Shown here one piece after another: positions 35,229-43,047 of a stretch of DNA of 50,511 nucleotides. Source of the DNA: Bacteroidetes bacterium GWF2_33_38 (GTDB lineage: Bacteria; Bacteroidota; Bacteroidia; Bacteroidales; GWF2-33-38); NCBI GenBank assembly GCA_001769505.1, contig MEOF01000063.1, positions 1 to 50,511 of the forward strand. Reading direction: 5' to 3'. Each line of letters starts with the position of its first letter. The first letter of the stretch is position 1. Made by a program: the position numbers and the translations under genes. The notes beneath the pieces were generated by a model, which saw only the letters and a list, made by a program, of their open reading frames with translations, was not told the DNA's origin and did not search any database.

Positions 35229-35858
35229 TTATTTTTTTCCTAAATAATCAGCAACACCTTTAGCTGTTGCTTTCATTGCCTCATCTCCTTTGTGCCAATC
35301 AGCTGGACAAACTTCGCCAAATTCTTCAAAATGTTGAAGTGCATCAACCATTCTAATTGCTTCATCAACACTTCGTCCTAATGGCAAATCGTTTATAACT
35401 TGATGCCTAACAATTCCTGATTTATCGATTAAAAATAATCCGCGATAAGCTACCGGAGCTCCTGTAAATATTGAATTCCCATCTTCGTTATAGTCATAAC
35501 TACCGGCAAGAACTTCGTAATTTTCGGCAATTGTTTTTGATAAATCAGAAACTATTGGAAAAGTAACTCCTTTAATTCCTCCGTTTTTTAATTCAGTTTG
35601 TAACCAAGCCAAATGAGAGAACTCAGAATCGATAGAGCAACCAACAACGGCTACGTTTCTTTTTTCAAATTCCGCAATTTTTTCTTGAAATGCGATAATC
35701 TCAGTAGGACAAACAAATGTAAAATCTAATGGATAGAAAAAGAAAATTACATGTTTTTTACCAAGATATTGTTCCAACGAAAAACCTTCAGATATTTGAT
35801 TTCCATTTAATACGACTTTCGATTTAAAAATCGGTGCTTTTTTTCCTACTAATGACAT
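35229..35858 (-). CDS. typical 2-Cys peroxiredoxin (AhpC/Prx1 type)
   Basis: A 209-residue thiol peroxidase. The peroxidatic Cys is C50 (FTFVCPTE) and the resolving Cys is C184 (GEVCPADW). The Prx1/AhpC core is complete, with GVTFPIVSD and the GLFLIDKSGIVRH strand. A C-terminal YLGKK tail replaces the eukaryotic YF motif. No ahpF is nearby, so reductant may come from thioredoxin. It has a consensus promoter upstream and is probably co-transcribed with the superoxide reductase gene (57-bp gap). Confidence 0.95.
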   Translation of the reverse strand: MSLVGKKAPIFKSKVVLNGNQISEGFSLEQYLGKKHVIFFFYPLDFTFVCPTEIIAFQEKIAEFEKRNVAVVGCSIDSEFSHLAWLQTELKNGGIKGVTFPIVSDLSKTIAENYEVLAGSYDYNEDGNSIFTGAPVAYRGLFLIDKSGIVRHQVINDLPLGRSVDEAIRMVDALQHFEEFGEVCPADWHKGDEAMKATAKGVADYLGKK

Positions 35859-35895
35859 AATTATTATTTTTTAGTTTTATACATAATTTATTGTA

Positions 35896-35926
35896 CAAAG
35901 ATAGGACGAAAAATCCATTTAATCAA
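35896..35926 (-). promoter_or_regulatory. peroxiredoxin promoter (TTG-N20-TATCTTTG)
   Basis: On the minus strand TTG (35926-35924) and TATCTTTG (35903-35896), 20 bp apart, match the Bacteroidota consensus, 37 nt before the ATG. Confidence 0.7.
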
Positions 35927-35945
35927 GTATTATTTTACTTAAATG

Positions 35946-36164
35946 CTATTTTGTTAATATAAATCCTGATAGCGAACCAAAACCTATTGTCATCCAAGGA
36001 TTTGAAGTTATAGGACAAGTTCCTCCACTACAACCTATATAATAATAGTATAAGTACCCGATTATTCCTCCGACAATAATTCCTAATGCGTGTTTTGCAT
36101 ACTTATATTTTCGAAAAAACACTTTTAAAGGACACGGATTTTCAGTATTACATTCTGTATTCAT
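35946..36164 (-). CDS. DUF6132 family small membrane protein
   Basis: A 72-residue protein with a short Cys-containing N-terminus (ECNTENPCP), a basic segment and two membrane helices (about 26-45 and 57-71) joined by the characteristic YYYYIGCSGGTCPITSNP loop, which recalls DUF6132 of Bacteroidota. The conserved Cys pair in the loop may bind metal or cycle redox state, but the function is unknown. It is divergent from the Rrf2 regulator across a 120-bp gap with a long palindrome, which suggests regulation by it. Confidence 0.8.
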   Translation of the reverse strand: MNTECNTENPCPLKVFFRKYKYAKHALGIIVGGIIGYLYYYYIGCSGGTCPITSNPWMTIGFGSLSGFILTK

Positions 36165-36194
36165 AATTATAATTATTTAAACATAATAATATGT

Positions 36195-36230
36195 AAATAT
36201 AAAAATTATTCCTTAATAATTTTTATATTT
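36195..36230. promoter_or_regulatory. 36-bp AT-rich palindrome between DUF6132 and rrf2
   Basis: Perfect 16-bp arms (AAATATAAAAATTATT and its inverse) flank CCTT, midway between two divergent starts. It could be the operator of the adjacent Rrf2-type regulator, whose relatives bind AT-rich dyads, or simply an AT-rich cruciform. A GATATTTG near-consensus -7 box for the regulator gene follows at 36243-36250. Confidence 0.45.
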
Positions 36231-36284
36231 CAAAAATAGTTTTGATATTTGGGTAATTAAATACATGTTTAACCTAGTAAAATT

Positions 36285-36683
36285 ATGGCAAAAGTTTTTT
36301 ATATGTCCGAAGCGGCTTCAATAGCATTGCACTCAATGGTAATGATAGCACGAAGAAATGAGATGATGAATGTTCTTAAAATATCTGAATTGATTGGTTC
36401 GTCGAAGCATCATGTTGCCAAAGTTTTACAGCGTCTTGTGAAAGACGATTTGCTAATTTCGTCTAGAGGACCATTTGGCGGATTCACATTAAAAAAGAAA
36501 CCCTCAGAAATAGCTTTATTAGAAATTTTCGAATCAATTGAAGGACGAATAGAGATTTCTAAATGTCCTAACGACATTGCTATTTGTCCATTCGACAAAT
36601 GTATTCTTGGAACAGTAGCCAATAAAATGACCAAAGAATTTAGAGAGTATATGAACGAGCAAACACTCGACAAATATTTATAG
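36285..36683 (+). CDS. Rrf2-family transcriptional regulator
   Basis: A 132-residue winged-helix regulator. The N-terminal HTH spans about 20-60 (LKISELIGSSKHHVAKVLQRLVKDDLLISSRGPFGGFTL, with the usual RGxxGG wing). Three Cys follow in CPNDIAICPFDKC (C-x6-C-x4-C, about 99-111), the arrangement that in IscR/NsrR-type members holds an Fe-S cluster sensing O2, NO or iron status. It adjoins the oxidative-defence genes and a palindromic site. The 3' end overlaps the convergent membrane-protein gene by 6 bp. Confidence 0.92.
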   Translation: MAKVFYMSEAASIALHSMVMIARRNEMMNVLKISELIGSSKHHVAKVLQRLVKDDLLISSRGPFGGFTLKKKPSEIALLEIFESIEGRIEISKCPNDIAICPFDKCILGTVANKMTKEFREYMNEQTLDKYL

Positions 36684-37004
36684 TTTCTTTTTCGAGAATT
36701 TGTCTATTGTAAAACCCAGCAAGCTTCCTAATACTAATGTCATGATGGATATTGGTATCAAAGATATAGGTTCGTGCCAAGCAATAATAAACGAACTTGG
36801 GATTAGTGTCAAGAAAGAAATTAGAATTCCTTTCAAAACAGGATTTATTTTCAAGTCAACAGAAGCGATGAAAAAACCAATAATTATCCACATCGATAAA
36901 GCCGAAAAATTTGCATCCCAAGTCAAGCCTTGAATTATCATAGGAGTAACATCAATGATTCCGGCAACAACTCCTAAAATTAAGCCTATTGATTTTTTAT
37001 TCAT
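36678..37004 (-). CDS. small integral membrane protein, unknown
   Basis: A 108-residue protein with about four hydrophobic helices (residues 5-24, 30-46, 54-73 and 79-98) and a basic C-terminus (FSKKKL). The ATG giving MNKKSIGLILGVVAG is chosen over the upstream frame to 37055. No family was recognised. Its 3' end overlaps the Rrf2 gene tail by 6 bp in convergent orientation. Confidence 0.65.
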   Translation of the reverse strand: MNKKSIGLILGVVAGIIDVTPMIIQGLTWDANFSALSMWIIIGFFIASVDLKINPVLKGILISFLTLIPSSFIIAWHEPISLIPISIMTLVLGSLLGFTIDKFSKKKL

Positions 37005-37116
37005 CTGTTTAATTTTTATTAGTTTTTTTATTTGCCAGATGGAATACGCCAACAATAATCATGTAGCTTGTTAATTTATTCTCAATCATGGCTTTTTCAT
37101 ACAGTTATTTATAAAT

Positions 37117-37758
37117 TTAACAAATGCATTTTTGCAAAACACTTAAACTACGAGTACCTTCGTTAAAAATCAAGTCCAACATACTCAGATTGGGTTTAAA
37201 TCCAAATTTGTTGTCAAACACTTGATAATATGGAATATTTTCGAAAAAATCATCAGTTTTTTGCATTCGTTTTTTGGGATGAATAGAATCGCGATAATCG
37301 ACAATTGTATCATAATGCAATCTATAATCATCGGAATACATAACTTTTTTTTTCAAGCCCAACAAATTAAGGACTTCAGTTGTAATCAAATTGTTGTAAT
37401 CGAATAAATACTTGTGTTTTTTTTCAAAAAAAATCAGCAAATCTTCGATATAATAATCATAGAATGGAGACGATTTATAAGCAGATTCAAGCGTACGCAT
37501 ATGTTGCTTTTGCCAATTTTCAGAATAATCGATTTCAACATCGGTAATCAAATTTTTAAGCTGTCCATTCTTTTTAATGGGCACATTAAGATTTTGAATC
37601 CCGTTTGCCCCTAATATTTCGCATCGATTCCGAAAAGATTGCTTCGAATAATTTTCGTGTTGCTCAATTATTAGATTATCGAATTGCAGAAACTTTGAAA
37701 AATATTGAATATTTCCAAAAAAACTTGACGAAAGAATGCATGTATTTTCAGTATTCAT
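37117..37758 (-). CDS. WbqC-like family protein
   Basis: A 213-residue soluble protein of the WbqC family: ILSSSFFGNIQYFSKFLQFD at the start, then SFRNRCEILGANGIQNLNVPI and the WQKQHMRTLESAYKSSPFYDYY block. WbqC genes often lie in O-antigen or capsule loci, and members are predicted to be involved in amide or acyl transfer onto sugars, but the reaction is unproven. No polysaccharide genes are nearby here. It is divergent from iorA. Confidence 0.88.
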   Translation of the reverse strand: MNTENTCILSSSFFGNIQYFSKFLQFDNLIIEQHENYSKQSFRNRCEILGANGIQNLNVPIKKNGQLKNLITDVEIDYSENWQKQHMRTLESAYKSSPFYDYYIEDLLIFFEKKHKYLFDYNNLITTEVLNLLGLKKKVMYSDDYRLHYDTIVDYRDSIHPKKRMQKTDDFFENIPYYQVFDNKFGFKPNLSMLDLIFNEGTRSLSVLQKCIC

Positions 37759-37872
37759 CTATTAATTAAGCATTTATGCGATTGTGTTATTAAGTATTGT
37801 TAAATTAATTCAAGTTTATAAAAAAAAATGTATTTTTAACGACAATAATTTGAAAATTTTTTAAATAAATAT

Positions 37873-39483
37873 ATGCAAAAATTACTAATGTTAGGCGATG
37901 AGGCAATTGCACAAGGAGCAATTGATGGCGGAATGTCGGGAATATATGCCTACCCAGGAACTCCCTCAACCGAAATTCTTGAATTTGTGCAACATGCACC
38001 TTTAGCAAAAGAAAGAAACATTCATAGACTTTGGTCAACAAACGAAAAAACAGCTATGGAATGCGGCTTAGGAATGTCTTATGCTGGAAAACGAGTCATG
38101 GTTTGTATGAAACATGTTGGGCTAAATGTTGCCGCAGATCCTTTTGTTAACTCAGCAATCACAGGAGCAAACGGAGGTTTAATATATACAATCGCCGATG
38201 ATCCATCAATGCATTCATCACAAAATGAACAAGATTCAAGAGCCTTGGCAAAATTTGCGTTGATTCCGGTTTTTGAACCATCGAACCAACAAGAAGCATA
38301 TGACATGGCTTATTCGGGTTTTCAATTTTCGGAAAAGTATAAATTACCAGTAATGCTTAGAATAACGACTCGCTTGGCTCATTCACGTTCAGGAGTTGCC
38401 CGAAAAGAAGTAAAACCAGAGAACTCTGTAAAATTGCCTGAAAATCCTACACAATTTGTACTTTTACCTGCTATCGCACGCAAACAATACAAAGATCTGC
38501 TAAAAAAACAAGAATTATTAGAGATGGAATCGGAAAATTCTGTTTTTAATAAATATATTGATGCCGATAATAAAAGCATGGGAATTATTGCTTGCGGTTT
38601 GGCATACAATTATTTGCTTGAAAATTATGAAGATGGAAAAGTTCCATATCCTGTTTTAAAACTTGGACAATATCCACTTCCTAAAAAAATGATTCAACGA
38701 ATGGTAAATGAATGCGATTCGATTCTTGTTCTTGAAGATGGATATCCAGTTGTAGAAGAATTACTTAAAGGATTTTTGGGAATCGGAATAAATGTAAAAG
38801 GTAGATTAGATGGCACAGTTCCTCGCGATGGCGAATTAGACCCAAATATTGTTGCAAGTGCGCTTGGAATTAAGCAAGAATTTGGTTCTGATAAACCTAA
38901 AATCGTTGAAAATCGTCCGCCTTCGTTTTGTTCGGGTTGCGGTCATATAGACACATACAGTGCAATGAATGAAGTTGTTGACAGATATGGACGAGGACGA
39001 GTTTTTGCCGACATAGGTTGTTATACCTTGGCTGCCCTACCTCCGTTTAATGCTATTAATTCTTGTGTTGATATGGGTGCTTCGGTTACCATGGCAAAAG
39101 GAGCCTCCGATGCAGGTTTAAGACCCGCTGTTGCAGTAATTGGAGACTCAACTTTTACACATTCTGGAATTACAGGTTTACTAGATGCTGTCGTTGAAAA
39201 CACTCCTATGACTTTGATTATTTCAGATAACGGAACAACAGGAATGACTGGAGGTCAGGAATCAAATGCAGTTGGCAAAGTTGAAGATATTTGCAAAGGC
39301 ATTGGTGTTGACCCAAACCATATAAGAGTTATTACTCCTCTGAAAAAAAATCACGAGGAAAACGTAAAAATTATGCAAGAAGAATTTGAGTATAATGGTT
39401 TATCGGTAATTGTTTCGAGAAGAGAATGTATTCAAACCTTGAAGCGACGCAATGCAATGAAATTTGCTAAAAAAATGGATTAA
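37873..39483 (+). CDS. iorA: indolepyruvate:ferredoxin oxidoreductase alpha subunit
   Basis: A 536-residue thiamine-diphosphate enzyme that with IorB oxidatively decarboxylates aryl 2-oxoacids (from Trp, Phe, Tyr) to acyl-CoA while reducing ferredoxin. The N-terminal half starts LMLGDEAIAQGAIDGGMSGIYAYPGTPSTE. The TPP half has FCSGCGHIDTYS near 354 and the GDSTFTHSGITGLLDAVVENTP / ISDNGTTGMTGGQE block near 420-460. The C-terminal 2[4Fe-4S] ferredoxin domain of longer IorA proteins is absent: the chain ends RRNAMKFAKKMD. Electrons must leave by another route. iorB follows after 21 bp. Confidence 0.93.
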   Translation: MQKLLMLGDEAIAQGAIDGGMSGIYAYPGTPSTEILEFVQHAPLAKERNIHRLWSTNEKTAMECGLGMSYAGKRVMVCMKHVGLNVAADPFVNSAITGANGGLIYTIADDPSMHSSQNEQDSRALAKFALIPVFEPSNQQEAYDMAYSGFQFSEKYKLPVMLRITTRLAHSRSGVARKEVKPENSVKLPENPTQFVLLPAIARKQYKDLLKKQELLEMESENSVFNKYIDADNKSMGIIACGLAYNYLLENYEDGKVPYPVLKLGQYPLPKKMIQRMVNECDSILVLEDGYPVVEELLKGFLGIGINVKGRLDGTVPRDGELDPNIVASALGIKQEFGSDKPKIVENRPPSFCSGCGHIDTYSAMNEVVDRYGRGRVFADIGCYTLAALPPFNAINSCVDMGASVTMAKGASDAGLRPAVAVIGDSTFTHSGITGLLDAVVENTPMTLIISDNGTTGMTGGQESNAVGKVEDICKGIGVDPNHIRVITPLKKNHEENVKIMQEEFEYNGLSVIVSRRECIQTLKRRNAMKFAKKMD

Positions 39484-39504
39484 AAATTTAAACGAAACTT
39501 AAAA

Positions 39505-40086
39505 ATGAAAACAGATATAATTTTAGCAGGTGTTGGAGGTCAGGGAATATTGTCAATTGCGGCGTCAATAGGCATGGCTGCCCTTAAAATTAATTTACAC
39601 TTAAAACAAGCCGAAGTTCACGGTATGAGTCAACGAGGAGGTGATGTTCAATCACACTTACGAATATCCGACAAAGAAATTGCCAGCGACCTGATTCCCA
39701 AAGGAAAAGCAGATATTATTATTTCAGTAGAGCCAATGGAATCGCTGCGGTATCTTCCATACTTGTCTCCAACAGGATGGATTGTTACAAACACAAAGCC
39801 GTTTATTAATATTCCGAACTACCCTGAATTAGAAAATGTAATGAACGAAATTAAAAAGCAAAAAAACTATATTATGATTGATGCTGATTCAATTGCAAAC
39901 GAACTTGGTTCTGCCCGATCATCAAATATGGTAATGCTTGGAGCAGCTTCACCGTTTTTAAATATTTCGTTCGAAACATTAGAACAAGGGATTCGTGATA
40001 TTTTTGGAAGAAAAGGAGAAGAGGTTGTTAATGTTAATTTAGCTGCACTAAAAGCAGGTAGAGACTTTGCCGAGAAGAACCGATAA
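39505..40086 (+). CDS. iorB: indolepyruvate:ferredoxin oxidoreductase beta subunit
   Basis: A 193-residue gamma-type domain of 2-oxoacid:ferredoxin oxidoreductases. Typical features are the N-terminal ILAGVGGQGILSIAASIGMAAL, the QAEVHGMSQRGGDVQSHLRI motif that contributes to CoA/substrate binding, and the ISVEPMESLRYLPYL strand-helix. Length is normal. It forms an operon with iorA; together they serve amino-acid fermentation or aromatic amino-acid synthesis in reverse. Confidence 0.95.
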   Translation: MKTDIILAGVGGQGILSIAASIGMAALKINLHLKQAEVHGMSQRGGDVQSHLRISDKEIASDLIPKGKADIIISVEPMESLRYLPYLSPTGWIVTNTKPFINIPNYPELENVMNEIKKQKNYIMIDADSIANELGSARSSNMVMLGAASPFLNISFETLEQGIRDIFGRKGEEVVNVNLAALKAGRDFAEKNR

Positions 40087-40167
40087 AGATTAACAAGCTT
40101 TTGATAAGCGTTTATGATTTGTGAAAAAAATGTTTTTTCTTTGTACATAAACAAAATTACAAACAAC

Positions 40168-40839
40168 ATGAAAAAAATATTCTTTTTTACCTTGCTCGCA
40201 ATTTCTGCAATTAATTTATCGGCTCAAGAAGGTTTGTTTCTTGGAGCAAGAGGCGGTTACGGTTCGTCGTGGTTACTAAATCCAAATGTAATGGATCAAG
40301 GAGATTCACAAGATTTTGCTATTACGGGCAGTCATAATATAAATGTGTTTTTAGGCTACGATATTACCGAAAGCTTTGGATTAGAAACTGGCTTAATTCT
40401 AAACACACACAAGCAAAAATACATTGGAGATGTTACGGTTGACACTTACGAATCGTTAATTACCATGAAAACTGTTGATATTCCACTTTTGTTTAAAGTG
40501 GGAAAAGCTGTTTACTTTGAAGCAGGACCTATTGTTTCGTTCATTAGCGATGTTGAGTACAATATTGATTACGAAACATTTGATATTGTTGACGACACAA
40601 AAACAGTAACCGAGGATTTTAAAGGTACAAATATTTGTTTTTCATTAGGAGTTGGCGGAGATATTCCAATTAACGAAAATATTTTTATTAATATTGGCGG
40701 TAGAATTATTGGTGGATTAACCGACATTGAAGGAGTTAATGCATTTGGAGCATCGAAAGATTTATTAGGAAATCCTGAAGACTTTAAAACCAATACTGCT
40801 TATGCAGGAATACATATTGGAATCAAGTTTAAATTGTAA
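40168..40839 (+). CDS. outer-membrane beta-barrel protein (PorT/OmpW-like size)
   Basis: A 223-residue exported protein. The ATG giving MKKIFFFTLLAISAINLSAQ is chosen because it starts a clean signal peptide (cut before EGLF). The mature part alternates amphipathic strands (GLFLGARGGYGS, FLGYDITESFGLETGLILN, AYAGIHIGIKFKL) and ends in a hydrophobic C-terminal strand, as in small 8-strand barrels of the outer-membrane beta-barrel/PorT-like family. Function unknown. It is followed by a strong terminator. Confidence 0.85.
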   Translation: MKKIFFFTLLAISAINLSAQEGLFLGARGGYGSSWLLNPNVMDQGDSQDFAITGSHNINVFLGYDITESFGLETGLILNTHKQKYIGDVTVDTYESLITMKTVDIPLLFKVGKAVYFEAGPIVSFISDVEYNIDYETFDIVDDTKTVTEDFKGTNICFSLGVGGDIPINENIFINIGGRIIGGLTDIEGVNAFGASKDLLGNPEDFKTNTAYAGIHIGIKFKL

Positions 40840-40853
40840 AATTGGATTCATTA

Positions 40854-40891
40854 GGAATAAAAAAAGCCTCTTTCGAGGCTTTTTTTATTCC
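40854..40891 (+). terminator. strong terminator after the OMP gene
   Basis: 17-bp perfect inverted repeat (core AAGCCTC TTTC GAGGCTT inside A/T arms) with a T-run in the right arm, 14 bp past the stop codon. The remaining 215 bp to the next gene are AT-rich with no further element recognised. Confidence 0.85.
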
Positions 40892-41106
40892 TAGAGGGAA
40901 CTACTTTTCATTAAGAATTGTGTTTCGATTTAATGAAATTTTTAACAAATACCTTTAAAAATCTTCATCTCATATCTAAATATATGCAATAATCTCCAAC
41001 AATAAACATTTGTATATTAATAACATAATATGTTTTTTTTATTTATTTTCAATTTTTAAGTCTTTTTAATCGTCATTTTCGTTTTGTATATGAGAATTAA
41101 ATTTTG

Positions 41107-41634
41107 ATGACAATGAATTTAAAGCAGATAAAAGAATTTGAGAAAATAATTGAACAATACCAAGATCAACTTGTAAAATATGCATTTTATAGAGTTGGGT
41201 CTTATGAGGACGCTCAGGATATTGTTCAAAATACTTTTATTCGATTTTTTAGTAAACAAATAGAGGTCAATAAATTAGACAACTCTAAAAGCTATCTTTA
41301 TCGATGTATTCATAATGCATGTATCGATTTTATTAGAGTAAATAACAAAATCAAATACGATTCCCTCGAAAGTTTTCCTGAAATAAATAACATTGAAACG
41401 ACTTCTCATTTTGATTTAATTGAAGAATATAAAAGAATCAATGCAATGCTTAGAAATTTACCTATTGACCAATCTGAAATCGTACAAATGCGTTGTATCG
41501 ACGAACTCAGTTTTATCGAAATTGCTGAAATTTTAAAGATTCCTATAACAACAGCAAAATCAAGATTTAAATATGGAATTGAAAAATTAAAAACAAGTTA
41601 CATGAAAGAAAGAGAGGTTAACTATGGATTGTAA
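41107..41634 (+). CDS. ECF-type RNA polymerase sigma factor (second locus)
   Basis: A 175-residue ECF sigma factor. Region 2 covers about 20-85 (LVKYAFYRVGSYEDAQDIVQNTFIRFF, then SKSYLYRCIHNACIDFIRVNNK). Region 4 covers about 115-168 (LPIDQSEIVQMRCIDELSFIEIAEILKIPITTAKSRFKYGIEKLK spread over that range). The open frame begins with a TTG; the ATG at 41107 or the one at 41113 is the likely start. It overlaps the following anti-sigma gene by 11 bp, which indicates coupled translation. No ECF-type promoter motif as clear as that of the first locus was found. Confidence 0.92.
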   Translation: MTMNLKQIKEFEKIIEQYQDQLVKYAFYRVGSYEDAQDIVQNTFIRFFSKQIEVNKLDNSKSYLYRCIHNACIDFIRVNNKIKYDSLESFPEINNIETTSHFDLIEEYKRINAMLRNLPIDQSEIVQMRCIDELSFIEIAEILKIPITTAKSRFKYGIEKLKTSYMKEREVNYGL

Positions 41635-42952
41635 AAATTTTAAAGAAAACAGTTTTGAACTTTTCGAAAACTACGAAAATGAAAATCATCAAGAATTAAG
41701 AGATCATCTTAGAGCTTGTTCGGTTTGTTCAAAAGAATTTGAAGAAAATCATGCTGTTTTAAAATCACTAAAGCCTAAAATTAAAATCACTGCTAATATT
41801 AATCTTAAGCAGTCAGTTATTAACCATTTAAAAAATACAAACAATATGACACTAAAAAAGAATATCAACATTAAACGATTAATTTCAATTGCTGCTATCA
41901 TATTAGTCGTCCTTGCAATTACTCCTTTCATAAATATTTCAAACAGTGGGTTATTCGTAAATACAGCCAATTCGGCTGAGCGTATTTTTGAAAAATCACT
42001 AGAGTCAATGTTAAATGTACATACTATGTATATCAATTTAAAAGTAAGAACCATAGAACAAGACAACTTTGAACTAATTGGGAAAGAATATGATTTCGTT
42101 GAACACATTATAACCAAAACATTTGATAAACCAGAAAAATGGAAGATTAAGAAACCATTAAGAGAAGTTGCTTTCGACGGAAAAACAAACTACTTATTTA
42201 TTAAAAATGTTGAATATGCTATAAAAGAAAATCGAAATGTAAATTTTACATCGTGGATGAATAGAATCCTTTTTCCTGCGGAACTTTATAAATCTGAAAT
42301 TGAGAATGCAAAAAATAATAAAAACTGTACTTATAAAGTGGAAGAAGCTGATAATAACATTATTTTAACAGTCGAATCGCAGGCAAATGGCAATTATAAC
42401 AATCCATACTTAAAAAATACGTCAATTTCCGATTCTGATAGCAAGGTAGTTTACACATTTTCGAAAAATAGTTATTTGCTCAGTAACTTAAAGGTTTTCA
42501 TTAAAGTTGACCAAATTGATAAATTGGTTCTTTACACTGAGAAAATAGAATACAATAAAGAATTACAAGATGAAGATTTTAGTATCGAACTACCTTCAAA
42601 TGTTGAATGGAAAACAATTAAAGATGAATTTATCAATGCTGAAAATTTCAAAAACATTTCTAGTAAAGAAGCGACTAAAAGATTTTTTGAAGCAATGGTA
42701 ACTGAAAATTGGGAAGCAATAGAAGAAGTTTATTCTCTACTGAGTATTTCTAGTAGCGAAAAAACAGAAGAATTCAAATCTATATTTTCTAACCTAAAGA
42801 TATTGTCAATTGGAAATTCTTTCAAGTCAGGAAATTATCCAGGAGAATTTGTTCCATATAAAATTAAGCTTTCAGATGGCAACATTATCGAACATAATCT
42901 TGCCTTAAAGAAAAATGCACAAAATGTGTGGATAATTGATGGCGGAATATAA
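41624..42952 (+). CDS. zinc anti-sigma factor fused to LolA/RseB-like and NTF2-like domains
   Basis: A 442-residue single-pass membrane protein. The cytoplasmic head has an anti-sigma zinc motif H28-x3-C32-x2-C35 (HLRACSVC). A membrane helix spans 85-104. The periplasmic part 120-315 resembles the half-barrel of LolA/RseB-type lipid sensors (NVHTMYINLKVRT, KPEKWKIKKP, VAFDGKTNYLF). The last 110 residues look NTF2-like (ATKRFFEAMVTENWEAIEEVY to VWIIDGGI). The layout is as if E. coli RseA and RseB were one chain plus an extra module. Its start codon lies inside the end of the sigma gene. The trigger is unknown, but an envelope-lipid signal is plausible. Confidence 0.8.
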   Translation: MDCKNFKENSFELFENYENENHQELRDHLRACSVCSKEFEENHAVLKSLKPKIKITANINLKQSVINHLKNTNNMTLKKNINIKRLISIAAIILVVLAITPFINISNSGLFVNTANSAERIFEKSLESMLNVHTMYINLKVRTIEQDNFELIGKEYDFVEHIITKTFDKPEKWKIKKPLREVAFDGKTNYLFIKNVEYAIKENRNVNFTSWMNRILFPAELYKSEIENAKNNKNCTYKVEEADNNIILTVESQANGNYNNPYLKNTSISDSDSKVVYTFSKNSYLLSNLKVFIKVDQIDKLVLYTEKIEYNKELQDEDFSIELPSNVEWKTIKDEFINAENFKNISSKEATKRFFEAMVTENWEAIEEVYSLLSISSSEKTEEFKSIFSNLKILSIGNSFKSGNYPGEFVPYKIKLSDGNIIEHNLALKKNAQNVWIIDGGI

Positions 42953-42971
42953 AACGTTCATTAATCACTCC

Positions 42972-43004
42972 AAACCTCCAAGGGTTTGAAACCCTTGGAG
43001 GTTT
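42972..43004. repeat. 33-bp GC-rich palindrome between convergent genes
   Basis: Two perfect 16-bp inverted arms (AAACCTCCAAGGGTTT and inverse) meet around a single G. It sits between the convergent anti-sigma and protease genes, much richer in GC than the surroundings and without T-runs. It may act as a bidirectional terminator; from memory similar sequences recur between genes in other Bacteroidota, which would make it a REP-like element. Confidence 0.6.
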
Positions 43005-43047
43005 ACATAAAATTATTTAATGTTGTATCGTTTTACAATGCCCCCAG

